Part shown: positions 53,804 to 63,235 of the stretch, one piece after another | How the letters are laid out: the number at the start of each line of letters is the position of its first letter | Numbering within the stretch: the first letter of the stretch is position 1 | Source of the DNA: Flavobacterium sp. ASW18X | Lineage (GTDB): Bacteria; Bacteroidota; Bacteroidia; Flavobacteriales; Flavobacteriaceae | Reading direction: 5' to 3' | Length of the DNA: 64,000 nucleotides | Assembly: GCF_005144745.1 (NCBI RefSeq) | Contig: NZ_SWKK01000002.1 | Span: 1 to 64,000, forward strand | The notes under the pieces: model-generated | Database searches by the model: none | What the model was told of the DNA's origin: nothing | The model's input: only the letters and a program-made list of their open reading frames with translations | Position numbers and translations under genes: made by a program

Positions 53804-56707
53804 ATGAAAACTAAAAACTTAAAAATGTTGAGTATGAGGGGGTATGGACTAACCCGAATATTCTGCACTTTACTATTCTTACTTGGGGCAAGTTCGTGGG
53901 GGTACGCTCAGCAATTGCAAGTCTCTGGTAAAGTATTAGAAAAAGGTACGGAAATTCCTGTTCCTGGTGCTGCCATTGTAGAAGACGGAACCAATAATGG
54001 TGTGGTGACGGATTTTGATGGTAATTTTACGATTGAGCTAACTCAAGAAAATACTTCGTTACGCGTGTCTTTTTTGGGTTTTAAAACAGAACTAATTGCT
54101 GTAAAAGGTGAATCTAATGTAACTATTTACATGGAAGAGTCTGGTCAGCAGTTAGATGAGGTGGTTATTATTGGTTACGGAGCTCAAAAACGTACAGATG
54201 TTACAGGAGCGGTTGCCAATTTAAAAGCAGAAGAATTTAACAAGGGGGTTGTAAATGCTCCAGAAGAATTGTTACAGGCAAAAGTGGCAGGTGTGCGTGT
54301 AACAACATCTAGTGGCGAGCCTGGTGCAGCAACCACAGTAACCATTAGAGGTGCTGGTGCTTTGCGTAGCGGGGATAGTCCTTTGTATGTTATAGATGGT
54401 GTGCCTATTAGTAACGCAGCAACATCACCAGGCGGTAGTAATATCTTAGGTTCAGGTTTGCCAGCTACCTCTGCTGCTAGCAATCCTATAGCGTTTTTAA
54501 ATCCTAATGATATCGCTTCTATGGATGTGTTAAAAGATGCTTCTGCAACTGCAATCTACGGTTCCAGAGGTGCTAACGGGGTTATCTTAATAACAACCAA
54601 AAGGGGTAAAGGAGGTAAATCTAAAATTGATTTTAATCATTATACTGCTTTTTCTAAAATTGCCAATAAGCTAGAGGTGGGAACAGCCCAAGATTTTGGA
54701 GGAGGAGCAATTGATACCGATTGGCAGGATCAGATTTTTAGAACAGGTATTACCAAAAATTATGGTCTTACCTACAGCACCTCGGGAGAAAAGTCGTCCG
54801 TGTTGGTGTCTTTATCTGCTTTTGATCAAGAAGGTATCATAGAAAAAAGCGGTTTAAAAAGGTATACAGGTAGACTTAATACTAGCTTTTTTGCCTTAGA
54901 AGATAACAAGCTTAAGATAGACTTTAATCTAATTGCGAGCCAGACAGAAAATAATAGTGTGCCAAGAACGGATAGTGCAGATACTACGGGAGAATTAATT
55001 ACAAATACGTTAGGAGCGGTGCCAACAAGGCCTGTTTTAGATGCTAGCGGTAATTACTCTAGTGGAAGAACAAACCCAGTTGGGTTGCTAGCGTCTACTA
55101 ATGATATTACTGAGACTAATCGTTTTTTAAGCAATTTAACTGCAACATATAGGTTTTCTCCAAATTTTAATTACCAAGTTAATTTAGGTGCGGATTACTC
55201 CAATGGTAAAAGAGAGCAAGAATTAATCCCTAACAATTTAGAGGGTGTTGCTAACAACGGAACGTATGCTGTTGGGGACGTAAGAGCAACAAACTTATTG
55301 TTCGAGAATTTTTTAACTTACAATTTAACAAAAGGGGATAATAACTTCAACTTCTTATTGGGTTATGCCAACCAAAGTTTTGAATTAGAATCTACTTCTA
55401 ATTCTTATTTAGGTTTTGTATTGCCTAATGTTAGCGCCATAGACAATCCTACCAACGCTCCTTTATTAAGCGGATTGCCAAGGGGTACAAATTCTAGAAC
55501 CATTTTGGAATCAGTTTTTGGTAGAATTAATTATTCTTACGGAGACCGTTTAGATGTTTCTGCTTCGTTAAGAGCAGATGGTACTTCTAAATTTGCTAAA
55601 GGTAATAAGTGGGGTGTGTTCCCTGCTTTGGCAGCGTCTTACGCTTTAATAAATAACGGCGATGGAGCTATAAATACATTAAAAACAAGAGTAGGCTGGG
55701 GGCAAACAGGGAACCAGAATGTTCCTGGTAACCCTACACAAGATGCTTTTGAATATGTACAATTATCAGAAACGGAAGTAGGAGTTGCAAAAGTGGCAGA
55801 AGGAAATCCTGATTTAGAGTGGGAAATTAGTAACCAATTTAATATTGGCGTAGATTTTAGTATGCTCAATAATCGTTTGTATGGTAGCCTAGATTACTTT
55901 AATAAAGTAAATGAGAAAATGATTCTTTTTGTGGCATCAGAGCCGCCGGCTGTTTCTGGAGAGTGGATAAATTTACCAGGAGATATTACCAATAGCGGTT
56001 TAGAAGCATTTGTTAGTTATGATGTGGTAAAATCAGAAGATTTTAACTGGACACTATCTGCTAATGGAACTTACATTTCTAATGAGGTGAACTTAAGAGA
56101 TGGAGAAGAATTTATCACCGGAGCAATCAATGGTCCTGGGCTTAACGGTTCTTTTGTGCAAGTTGTAAGAAGTGGCGAAGCCTTAGGTTCTTTTCTGTTG
56201 CCAACTGCAAATGCGGATGGTACGGTTTCTGAAGAAAGCACTATTCAAGGGTCTGGAATTCCAAATTTTGTTTACGGATTTAATACTAGTTTAAACTATA
56301 AACGTTGGGATTTCTCTATGAACTTTTCTGGGGTAAGTGGCAATAAAATTTACAATAACACGGCACAGTTCTTAAACAACGTTGGGGATAATGTAACAAG
56401 AGAATTATTAACAGAAACTAACGATATTCCGCCAGGAGCATCAGATTACTATTTAGAAGATGGTTCTTTCTTAAGGCTTGCCAATACTACTTTGGGGTAT
56501 GATTTTGATGTTTCTAAAGTTGCGTTTTTGGATAAGTTTAGATTTTACATGACAGGTCAAAACTTATTTACTCTTACAGATTATAGCGGTTTTGATCCAG
56601 AGGTAAATACACCAAGAACACAAAATGGAATTTTGTCTTACGGAATTGACTTTGCTGCATACCCAAGAGGAAGAACATTGATTTTAGGTATTAACGCATC
56701 ATTCTAA
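53804..56707 (+). CDS. SusC-family TonB-dependent outer membrane transporter (locus 2)
   Basis: A 967-residue SusC-type importer with signal peptide (ending YAQ near residue 36), regulatory carboxypeptidase-like domain (about 38-110), plug with LDEVVIIGYGAQKRTDVTGAV and TIRGAGAL, and beta-barrel ending RTLILGINASF. It pairs with the SusD gene 18 bases on. Given the LacI operator and the monooxygenase genes, it probably imports a sulfolipid-derived glycoside; that substrate is inference. Confidence 0.94.
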   Translation: MKTKNLKMLSMRGYGLTRIFCTLLFLLGASSWGYAQQLQVSGKVLEKGTEIPVPGAAIVEDGTNNGVVTDFDGNFTIELTQENTSLRVSFLGFKTELIAVKGESNVTIYMEESGQQLDEVVIIGYGAQKRTDVTGAVANLKAEEFNKGVVNAPEELLQAKVAGVRVTTSSGEPGAATTVTIRGAGALRSGDSPLYVIDGVPISNAATSPGGSNILGSGLPATSAASNPIAFLNPNDIASMDVLKDASATAIYGSRGANGVILITTKRGKGGKSKIDFNHYTAFSKIANKLEVGTAQDFGGGAIDTDWQDQIFRTGITKNYGLTYSTSGEKSSVLVSLSAFDQEGIIEKSGLKRYTGRLNTSFFALEDNKLKIDFNLIASQTENNSVPRTDSADTTGELITNTLGAVPTRPVLDASGNYSSGRTNPVGLLASTNDITETNRFLSNLTATYRFSPNFNYQVNLGADYSNGKREQELIPNNLEGVANNGTYAVGDVRATNLLFENFLTYNLTKGDNNFNFLLGYANQSFELESTSNSYLGFVLPNVSAIDNPTNAPLLSGLPRGTNSRTILESVFGRINYSYGDRLDVSASLRADGTSKFAKGNKWGVFPALAASYALINNGDGAINTLKTRVGWGQTGNQNVPGNPTQDAFEYVQLSETEVGVAKVAEGNPDLEWEISNQFNIGVDFSMLNNRLYGSLDYFNKVNEKMILFVASEPPAVSGEWINLPGDITNSGLEAFVSYDVVKSEDFNWTLSANGTYISNEVNLRDGEEFITGAINGPGLNGSFVQVVRSGEALGSFLLPTANADGTVSEESTIQGSGIPNFVYGFNTSLNYKRWDFSMNFSGVSGNKIYNNTAQFLNNVGDNVTRELLTETNDIPPGASDYYLEDGSFLRLANTTLGYDFDVSKVAFLDKFRFYMTGQNLFTLTDYSGFDPEVNTPRTQNGILSYGIDFAAYPRGRTLILGINASF

Positions 56708-56725
56708 TCAAATAAAACTAATAGC

Positions 56726-58396
56726 ATGAAAAATAAAGCATTAATTTTTATGTTGGCGACGGCACTATTCTATGGTTGTTCAGACCTAGAAGAAGAGAAT
56801 TTGTCGCAATTAAATAGAACAGATATAGAGGTTTTATTAGAAAACCCAAGCCAAGATTTTTTAAACACCTTAATCTCTGGTCTTTACAGTCCGCTGATTC
56901 CAAATTTTACAGAGCGCTTGGTTTTTAACTTGCAAGAAGCTTCTACGGATGAGGTTATTGTGCCTACAAGGTCCAGAGCAGATGGTGGTTCGGATTGGTT
57001 TGATGGTGGCCGTTACATTGCATTGCATACCCATACTTGGGGGCCAGAAGAAGTAACTTTAACAGATGTTTTTAACAACTTACAACAAGGAATTGCGGGC
57101 TGTTTAGAGACGATAGATATTCTATCTTCTAATACAGAGAATGAAGATGTTCAGAATGCATTGGCAGAAGCACAGGGATTGTTAGCTTTCTACAGCTTTT
57201 ACATGTTCGATTTGTATGCCCAAGTACCTTATGTTGATGCAGAAACGGGTCAGAACACCGTGTTGACTGGGGAAGACGCTATTGCAGAAATAGAACGTTT
57301 GCTTACATCAGCTATTCCTTTATTAGGAGAGAAAGGAGCTTCTGCTTCTGGGACTAAATTTAATAAAGCTGCTGGGCAATCACTATTGGCTAAACTAAAC
57401 CTAAATAAGGCTGTTTACAGAGATAGATATGCAGCGTCTTACAATTTTAGTGCAGCGGATATGGATGCGGTTATAGCGCAAACTACAGAAGTTATCAATA
57501 CAGGCGGGTATACTTTAGCAACAGATTATTTTGGTTTGTTTGATGGGGATAACGATTCTAACTCCGCTTCTGATGAAATTATTTTTGCAGCGGATTTACA
57601 AGCAGGTGTTGCTGGGAACAGGGCATTTATTGCTATGACCCTAAGCCAAGGAATGTACGGTGCAGATGGGGGTAGTTTTAGAGGGTGGAATGGTTTTGCA
57701 ACCACACCAGACTTTGTAGATTCTTGGGATACTACAGACCCTAGATATTTTGAAGAAAATATACCACAAGAACCTGGAACAATTGCTCCAGAGGATTATG
57801 AATTAAATAGAGGAATTATAGTAGGCGTACAATATGGAGCGGTCCCTGTGGATCAAAATGATGTGCCTACAGAAGGGGGTAACTTTAGAAAGGATGAAGA
57901 GGGGAACATTGTTATTCAAGAATTACGGAATTTCTTAAGAGATAATGATGTTATCAATCACACTAAAGAAGTAGGCTTACAAGCAAACCAAGAACAAGGG
58001 GCAAGAGTATTTAAATATGGCTATGACACTCCTGGCCCTGGTAGATGGGATACAGATATTAATGTGCCTTTAATTCGCTTGGCAGATGCCTATTTAATGC
58101 GTGCAGAAGCAAAACTAAGAAATGGTGATGCTGCAGGTGCTCTAGAAGATGTAAATACCGTAAGAGCCGCTAGAGGTAGCGCTAGTTTAACAACCATTGA
58201 TTTAGACGGTCTATTGGCAGAAAGAGGGTTTGAGTTTTACTGGGAGCAACAAAGAAGAACAGACCTTATTAGGTTTGGTAAATTTAATGATGCTTATACG
58301 GAAAAACCAGTTACCGAACCATTTGTAAGAGTGTACCCTATACCTAGAAATGCTCTTGCAGCAAGTTCTGTGCTAACCCAAAATCAAGGGTATTAA
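56726..58396 (+). CDS. SusD-family outer membrane lipoprotein (locus 2)
   Basis: A 556-residue SusD/RagB lipoprotein with lipobox FYGC (Cys at residue 18) and the C-terminal RRTDLIRFGKF motif (near 511). It is the surface ligand-binding partner of the SusC encoded 18 bases before. A terminator follows at 58430, so the next gene may be expressed at a lower level. Confidence 0.93.
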   Translation: MKNKALIFMLATALFYGCSDLEEENLSQLNRTDIEVLLENPSQDFLNTLISGLYSPLIPNFTERLVFNLQEASTDEVIVPTRSRADGGSDWFDGGRYIALHTHTWGPEEVTLTDVFNNLQQGIAGCLETIDILSSNTENEDVQNALAEAQGLLAFYSFYMFDLYAQVPYVDAETGQNTVLTGEDAIAEIERLLTSAIPLLGEKGASASGTKFNKAAGQSLLAKLNLNKAVYRDRYAASYNFSAADMDAVIAQTTEVINTGGYTLATDYFGLFDGDNDSNSASDEIIFAADLQAGVAGNRAFIAMTLSQGMYGADGGSFRGWNGFATTPDFVDSWDTTDPRYFEENIPQEPGTIAPEDYELNRGIIVGVQYGAVPVDQNDVPTEGGNFRKDEEGNIVIQELRNFLRDNDVINHTKEVGLQANQEQGARVFKYGYDTPGPGRWDTDINVPLIRLADAYLMRAEAKLRNGDAAGALEDVNTVRAARGSASLTTIDLDGLLAERGFEFYWEQQRRTDLIRFGKFNDAYTEKPVTEPFVRVYPIPRNALAASSVLTQNQGY

Positions 58397-58429
58397 AAAC
58401 CGCATATAGTTTAAGTTTAGTAAATTTTG

Positions 58430-58468
58430 ATAGCAGAGGGTTAAGTCGGTTCCTTCTGCTATTTTTTT
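58430..58468 (+). terminator. terminator/attenuator between susD and FG-GAP gene
   Basis: ATAGCAGAGGG and CCTTCTGCTAT form an 11-bp stem with one mismatch around a 9-13-base loop, followed by TTTTTTT. The downstream gene begins only 17 bases later, so this hairpin may act as a partial terminator. Confidence 0.75.
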
Positions 58469-58485
58469 GTTTATTGGTAGATGAA

Positions 58486-61400
58486 ATGGGAATAAAATTT
58501 TTGAAAAGTATTGTTTGGATTGCCTTAGTATATGTGGCAAGCTGTTCCTCAGAAAGGGATACAAAAGGTAATGATGAAAAGCGTTTTACCTTACTTTCTA
58601 GTTCCGTTACTGGGATAGATTTTAAAAATGAAATTACCAGCACCAATCAGTTTAATTTCTTAAATTATCCTTACATCTACAATGGTGGTGGTGTAGCTAT
58701 TGGCGATATTAATAACGACGGCTTGGAAGATGTATACTTAAGCGCCAATCAAAACAGCAATGCCCTCTATCTTAATCAGGGCAATTTTAAGTTTAAAGAG
58801 GTTACTAAAAAAGCAGGGCTAGAAGATAGTACTGGTTGGACCACAGGTATTTCAATGGTAGATATAAATGCAGACGGATATTTAGATATCTACGTATGTA
58901 AATCTGGTAAAATAGACGTTCCCAGTCAGCGTGCTAATAAGCTATATATCAATAATGGTGATTTAACTTTTACAGAAGCAGCAAAAGAATACGGCTTGGC
59001 AGATACAGGTTTTGGTACACAAGCTTATTTTTTAGATTACGATTTAGATCAAGATATAGATGTATACATAGTAAATCACCGACCAGATTTTGGTAATCTA
59101 AAAAGTACAGCTACCATTATACAAGAAGCTTCAGATCAGTTGTACCGTAATGATAATGGCCAATTCATCAATGTGTCAAAAACTTCTGGAATACAAAATA
59201 AGGCATGGGGCTTAAGTGCAGCTATAGCCGATTTTAACGAAGATGGTTGGCCAGATGTTTATGTGTGTAATGATTTTTCTGAGCCAGACTTTCTGTACAT
59301 CAATAACCAAAAAGGTGGGTTCACGGACCAAATATTAAAAACCATGGACCATATAAGTTTCAATAGTATGGGGTCTGATGTTGCAGATTTTGATAACGAT
59401 GGTATGTTGGATATAATGGTCTTGGATATGTCTGCAGAGGACCACGTTCGTAGTAAAACAAACATGCCCTCTATGAGTACAGAAGCTTTTGAAAATGCTG
59501 TAGCAAAAGGCTACCATTACCAATACATGTTTAATATGTTGCAATGGAACAGAGGAGGGGCTACCTTTTCTGAGATTGGACATATGGCACATGTTGCTAA
59601 GACAGATTGGAGTTGGGCGCCCCTTTTTGCAGATTTGGATAATGATGGACTAAAAGACCTCTTGGTGACTAATGGTATTAAAAAAGATGTTGGTAACGTA
59701 GATTTTAGAAACACCCTTAATTCTAAAGTTAAAAATAAAGAGCCCATGTCTTTAAACAGTGTTTTGGATATGGTTCCTGCAAGTAAAATACCCAATTATG
59801 TGTTTCATAACCAGGGAGACTTAACCTTTTCTAAGGTCCAAGAAGATTGGGGATTTGGCACCCCATCATTTTCTAATGGAGCCGCTTATGCAGATCTAGA
59901 TAATGATGGCGATTTGGATATTGTAGTAAATAATTTAGATGATTCAGCCTTTGTTTACCGCAATAATACAGAAGGCAACTTTTTACAATTGCAAATAACA
60001 GGTCCTAAAAATAATCCACTAGGCTTAGGGGTTCAGGTGGTCGTAACAACAAATAAGGGGCAACAGATACAACAGATATATGCCAATAGAGGCTTTCAAT
60101 CTTCCGTAAGTACTAAGCTTCACTTTGGTTTAGGAGACGCATCAATAGAGAATGTAATGGTGTCTTGGCCAGATGGTAAAAAACAAGAACTGGGCAAGGT
60201 GCAAGCCAACCAAGTGCTAAAAATAGCGTATGCGGAGGCTAGGTTCAGTAAGGAGAATCAAAAGCAAGAACATCATCATTTAAATAAGGTGGACTTAAAA
60301 ACAAATGGTTTGGACTACCAGCATCAAGAGCAGCCCTATAATGATTACGCTCAACAGTTATTACTCCCTTATAAAATGTCTCAAAGTGGCCCATATATGG
60401 CAGTGGCAGATGTAAATGCAGACGGCTTAGAAGACCTCTATGTTGGGGGTGCCCAAGGGCAAGAAGCTAGTTTATATATACAATTAACCGACGGAAGTTT
60501 TAAAAAACAAATTCAGCAAGCCTTTATTAAAGATGCTATGTTTGAAGATTTAGAAAGCCTCTTTTTTGATTATGATAAGGATGGAGACTTAGACCTCTAT
60601 GTGGTTAGTGGAGGTAATGAGAAAAAGGCAAATGCGGACTTTTATCAAGATAGACTATACAATAATGATGGTCTGGGAAATTTTAGCAAAACTATTGGAG
60701 TCCTTCCAAAAATTTCAATAGCAGGACAGGTGGTAAAAACGGCAGACATAGATAATGATGGTGATTTGGATTTATTTGTAGGCGGTAGGCATGTGCCTTG
60801 GGCGTATCCATCCACACCAAAATCTTTAATCTTGAGAAATGATGGTAATAGGTTCACAGAAATTAGCGATAATAGTTTAAAGCTACAGCAGCCTTTAGGC
60901 ATGGTTACGGATGCTTTGTTTACAGATGTAGATGATGATGGTGACAAAGACTTGTTGGTGGTAGGTGAATGGATGCCAATTACAATTTTGCAAAATGACA
61001 ACGGCATCTTTAAATCTCAAGATAGTGTAGGTTTGGAAGAAAGTACAGGATTGTGGTCTGCTGTAGAAGCTGCGGATGTGGATGGAGATGGGGACGTGGA
61101 TTATCTGGTGGGGAATCTTGGGCTAAATACAAAATACAAGGCCGGTGCATCTCATGTTTTTGAGGTATACGGTGACGATTTTGATGATTCTGGCAGTTTT
61201 GATATTGTCTTAGTAAACCAATACAAAGATAAATTAGTACCAGTGAGAGGTAAACAGTGTTCCAGTGAACAGATACCATTTATCAGCCAAAAATTTTCTA
61301 CCTATGAGGCATTTGCTAATGCTTCTGTAGAAGAGGTCTATGGAATAGAAGCGTTGGCAGAGGCTATCCATTATAAAGCCAATAATTTAGCTAGCGTTTG

Positions 61401-61743
61401 GCTAGAAAATTTAGGAGATAAAGGTTTTATACAACACGTTTTACCAAATGAGGTACAAATAAGTCCAATCACAGATTTTGAAATAATAGATATAGATGGC
61501 GATGGCACGTTAGAAGTTATTGTGGTGGGCAATCACTTTCCTGTAGAAGTAGAAACCATAAGGTTTGATGCTTCAAAAGGAGCTGTTCTTGGTTTTGAAA
61601 GTGGAGGGTATAAGGTGATAAACCATTCTGGATTTAAAATTAGTGGTGATGCACGTAGGGTAAAATCCGTCAAACAGAAAGATGGAAATTTGTTATTGAT
61701 TCTCAAAAACAATTCGTTTCCAGAAGCATTCCGACTATATTAA
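58486..61743 (+). CDS. CRTAC1/ASPIC-type FG-GAP (VCBS) repeat lipoprotein
   Basis: A 1085-residue exposed lipoprotein (lipobox VASC, Cys20). It contains at least 12 FG-GAP/VCBS-type Asp-rich repeats (for example DINNDGLEDVYL, DFNEDGWPDVYV, DIDNDGDLDLFV), expected to fold as beta-propellers binding calcium. An ASPIC/UnbV domain (GFQSSVSTKLHFGLGD, near 545) lies in the middle, separating two propeller parts. Such proteins recur after SusCD pairs and are thought to bind glycans or cell surfaces. Start at ATG 58486; the in-frame TTG at 58474 is unlikely. The stop overlaps that of yeiH by 4 bases. Confidence 0.9.
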   Translation: MGIKFLKSIVWIALVYVASCSSERDTKGNDEKRFTLLSSSVTGIDFKNEITSTNQFNFLNYPYIYNGGGVAIGDINNDGLEDVYLSANQNSNALYLNQGNFKFKEVTKKAGLEDSTGWTTGISMVDINADGYLDIYVCKSGKIDVPSQRANKLYINNGDLTFTEAAKEYGLADTGFGTQAYFLDYDLDQDIDVYIVNHRPDFGNLKSTATIIQEASDQLYRNDNGQFINVSKTSGIQNKAWGLSAAIADFNEDGWPDVYVCNDFSEPDFLYINNQKGGFTDQILKTMDHISFNSMGSDVADFDNDGMLDIMVLDMSAEDHVRSKTNMPSMSTEAFENAVAKGYHYQYMFNMLQWNRGGATFSEIGHMAHVAKTDWSWAPLFADLDNDGLKDLLVTNGIKKDVGNVDFRNTLNSKVKNKEPMSLNSVLDMVPASKIPNYVFHNQGDLTFSKVQEDWGFGTPSFSNGAAYADLDNDGDLDIVVNNLDDSAFVYRNNTEGNFLQLQITGPKNNPLGLGVQVVVTTNKGQQIQQIYANRGFQSSVSTKLHFGLGDASIENVMVSWPDGKKQELGKVQANQVLKIAYAEARFSKENQKQEHHHLNKVDLKTNGLDYQHQEQPYNDYAQQLLLPYKMSQSGPYMAVADVNADGLEDLYVGGAQGQEASLYIQLTDGSFKKQIQQAFIKDAMFEDLESLFFDYDKDGDLDLYVVSGGNEKKANADFYQDRLYNNDGLGNFSKTIGVLPKISIAGQVVKTADIDNDGDLDLFVGGRHVPWAYPSTPKSLILRNDGNRFTEISDNSLKLQQPLGMVTDALFTDVDDDGDKDLLVVGEWMPITILQNDNGIFKSQDSVGLEESTGLWSAVEAADVDGDGDVDYLVGNLGLNTKYKAGASHVFEVYGDDFDDSGSFDIVLVNQYKDKLVPVRGKQCSSEQIPFISQKFSTYEAFANASVEEVYGIEALAEAIHYKANNLASVWLENLGDKGFIQHVLPNEVQISPITDFEIIDIDGDGTLEVIVVGNHFPVEVETIRFDASKGAVLGFESGGYKVINHSGFKISGDARRVKSVKQKDGNLLLILKNNSFPEAFRLY

Positions 61744-62675
61744 CTCACGAATTTAGTTACGTATCCAAAAGAAACTAAGGCCAGTATTAGCCATGTAAAA
61801 AGTCCAATTAAAAAAGTTTGTGAGCCTAATTGTTTAATCTGGGCCATGTTTATACTAAGGCCAATTAAAAAGAGGGTAAAGACTAACAAACGTTTAGAAA
61901 TCCATACTAAAATTATAGAAACGGTTTCAAAGTTTGGTAAATAGGTGTTTAAGAGAATTGCGGCTAAAAAAGCTAGGATAAAATAAGGAAAACTCTTTTT
62001 GTTGAATTCTTTAGATTTAAATGAAACTAAAACTACTAAAGGCACAATCCATAAGGCTCGGACCAATTTGGTGGTAGTAGCTACTAAAAGGGCATCTTCT
62101 CCGTAAGAATTGCTCGCTCCAATTACCGAGCTTGTATCATGTATAGCTAAAGCACACCAAACTCCAAATTGATTTTGAGAAAGCTCAAAAAAATGAGCAA
62201 TAGGCGGGAATAGAAATAAGGCTACGGAATTAAGCAAAAAGACAACGGCTAGTGCGATACTTGTTTGATGAGGTTTGGCCTTAATCCCCGTACTAACTGC
62301 AGCAATAGCACTGCCACCACAGATTGCAGTGCCAGAAGCCACTAAAAAAGTGATTGTTTTATCAGATTTTAAAAGAAGTGCTAATCCAAACGCAATTAAA
62401 AATGTTAAGGTTATTCCAAATAAACTAATGCCAAAACTATCACTGCCTACAGCAATAGCAGTACTTAAGTTAATACCAAAACCTAAGCCGATAACAGATA
62501 GCTTCAATAATTTTTTCTGTATTGGGGCGTGGTAAGGTACAGGCTTCTTTTTAATGAGTCCAGAAAGGCCAATAAGTAATCCCAAAGTTAAAGCTATGGG
62601 AGCAGAAATTTTGTTGAAGAATACCGCTACTAAAACAGTAAGCGTAATGCCAACAGGTAGATAAAAACGACTCAT
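61740..62675 (-). CDS. YeiH family putative sulfate/sulfite exporter (UPF0324)
   Basis: A 311-residue inner-membrane protein with about ten helices, of the YeiH/UPF0324 family. Typical motifs are LSVIGLGFGINLSTAI (near 48-63), SGTAICGGSAIAAVS (about 114-128) and ALAIHDTSSVIGA (about 176-188). It is placed behind a perfect LacI-type palindrome, which groups it with the flavin monooxygenase that would release sulfite inside the cell. Export of sulfite for oxidation by SorAB is a coherent proposal. Confidence 0.88.
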   Translation of the reverse strand: MSRFYLPVGITLTVLVAVFFNKISAPIALTLGLLIGLSGLIKKKPVPYHAPIQKKLLKLSVIGLGFGINLSTAIAVGSDSFGISLFGITLTFLIAFGLALLLKSDKTITFLVASGTAICGGSAIAAVSTGIKAKPHQTSIALAVVFLLNSVALFLFPPIAHFFELSQNQFGVWCALAIHDTSSVIGASNSYGEDALLVATTTKLVRALWIVPLVVLVSFKSKEFNKKSFPYFILAFLAAILLNTYLPNFETVSIILVWISKRLLVFTLFLIGLSINMAQIKQLGSQTFLIGLFTWLILALVSFGYVTKFVS

Positions 62676-62680
62676 ACAAC

Positions 62681-62700
62681 AAATGTAAACGTTTACATTT
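62681..62700. promoter_or_regulatory. LacI-type operator before yeiH (perfect 20-bp palindrome)
   Basis: AAATGTAAACGTTTACATTT is its own reverse complement. Its core TGTAAACGTTTACA (62684-62697) agrees with the other three sites. It ends 6 bases from the yeiH start on the minus strand and could also affect moaE on the plus strand. Confidence 0.75.
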
Positions 62701-62790
62701 TATAATCAAAATTTATATTCTGGTGTGATAATATGGGAATATAACACGGTAAATACCAACTTTTTTTAGAGAGATGTTTACCTTTATACT

Positions 62791-63231
62791 ATGGAGAAAA
62801 AGAAGAAAAAAGTGTTTGTAGAGGGGCCTATAGCACCTAGCTTTATTGCAGATGCTATTGCCAAGCACCAATCCAAAACAACTATAGGAGCGCACGATAT
62901 TTTTTTAGGACAGGTAAGGGCAGATGAGATAGACGGTAAGACGGTTACTGCAATAGAATATACAGCTTATGAGTCCATGGCAGAGCAGAAGTTTGATGAG
63001 ATAAGAGAAGCTACCTTTTCTAAATTTAATCTCACCTGTATGCACATTTATCATAGTTTAGGTATAGTTGGCGTAGGTGAACTATGTTTGTTTGTTTTTG
63101 TTTCTTCTCCCCATAGAAAAGTGGTATTTGAAGCATTAGAATTTGTGGTAGAGGCTATAAAAAAAGAAGTGCCAGTATTTGGCAAAGAAGTTTTTGCAGG
63201 CGACAGTTACCAATGGAAAGTGAATACATAG
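62791..63231 (+). CDS. moaE: molybdopterin synthase catalytic subunit
   Basis: A 146-residue MoaE protein that converts precursor Z (cPMP) to molybdopterin together with the sulfur carrier MoaD. Recognised from the HDIFLGQVRADEIDGKTVTAIEYTAYESMAE region, IYHSLGIVGVGELCLFVFVSSPHR, and the Lys-rich KKEVPVFGKEVFAG segment containing the catalytic Lys. It is followed 4 bases later by moaC. It serves the molybdenum enzymes in this window (nitrate reductase, SorA, IorB). Confidence 0.95.
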   Translation: MEKKKKKVFVEGPIAPSFIADAIAKHQSKTTIGAHDIFLGQVRADEIDGKTVTAIEYTAYESMAEQKFDEIREATFSKFNLTCMHIYHSLGIVGVGELCLFVFVSSPHRKVVFEALEFVVEAIKKEVPVFGKEVFAGDSYQWKVNT

Positions 63232-63235
63232 AAAA

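Noticed and set aside
58680-61530. Periodic Asp-codon-rich DNA (GATxxxGAT patterns) looking like a tandem repeat
   Set aside because: The pattern comes from FG-GAP/VCBS protein repeats whose DNA is diverged; it is not a DNA repeat or CRISPR array.
62681-62700. Perfect palindrome as a transcription terminator
   Set aside because: It lies upstream of both flanking genes, has an AT-rich stem with no T-run, and matches three other operator-like sites.
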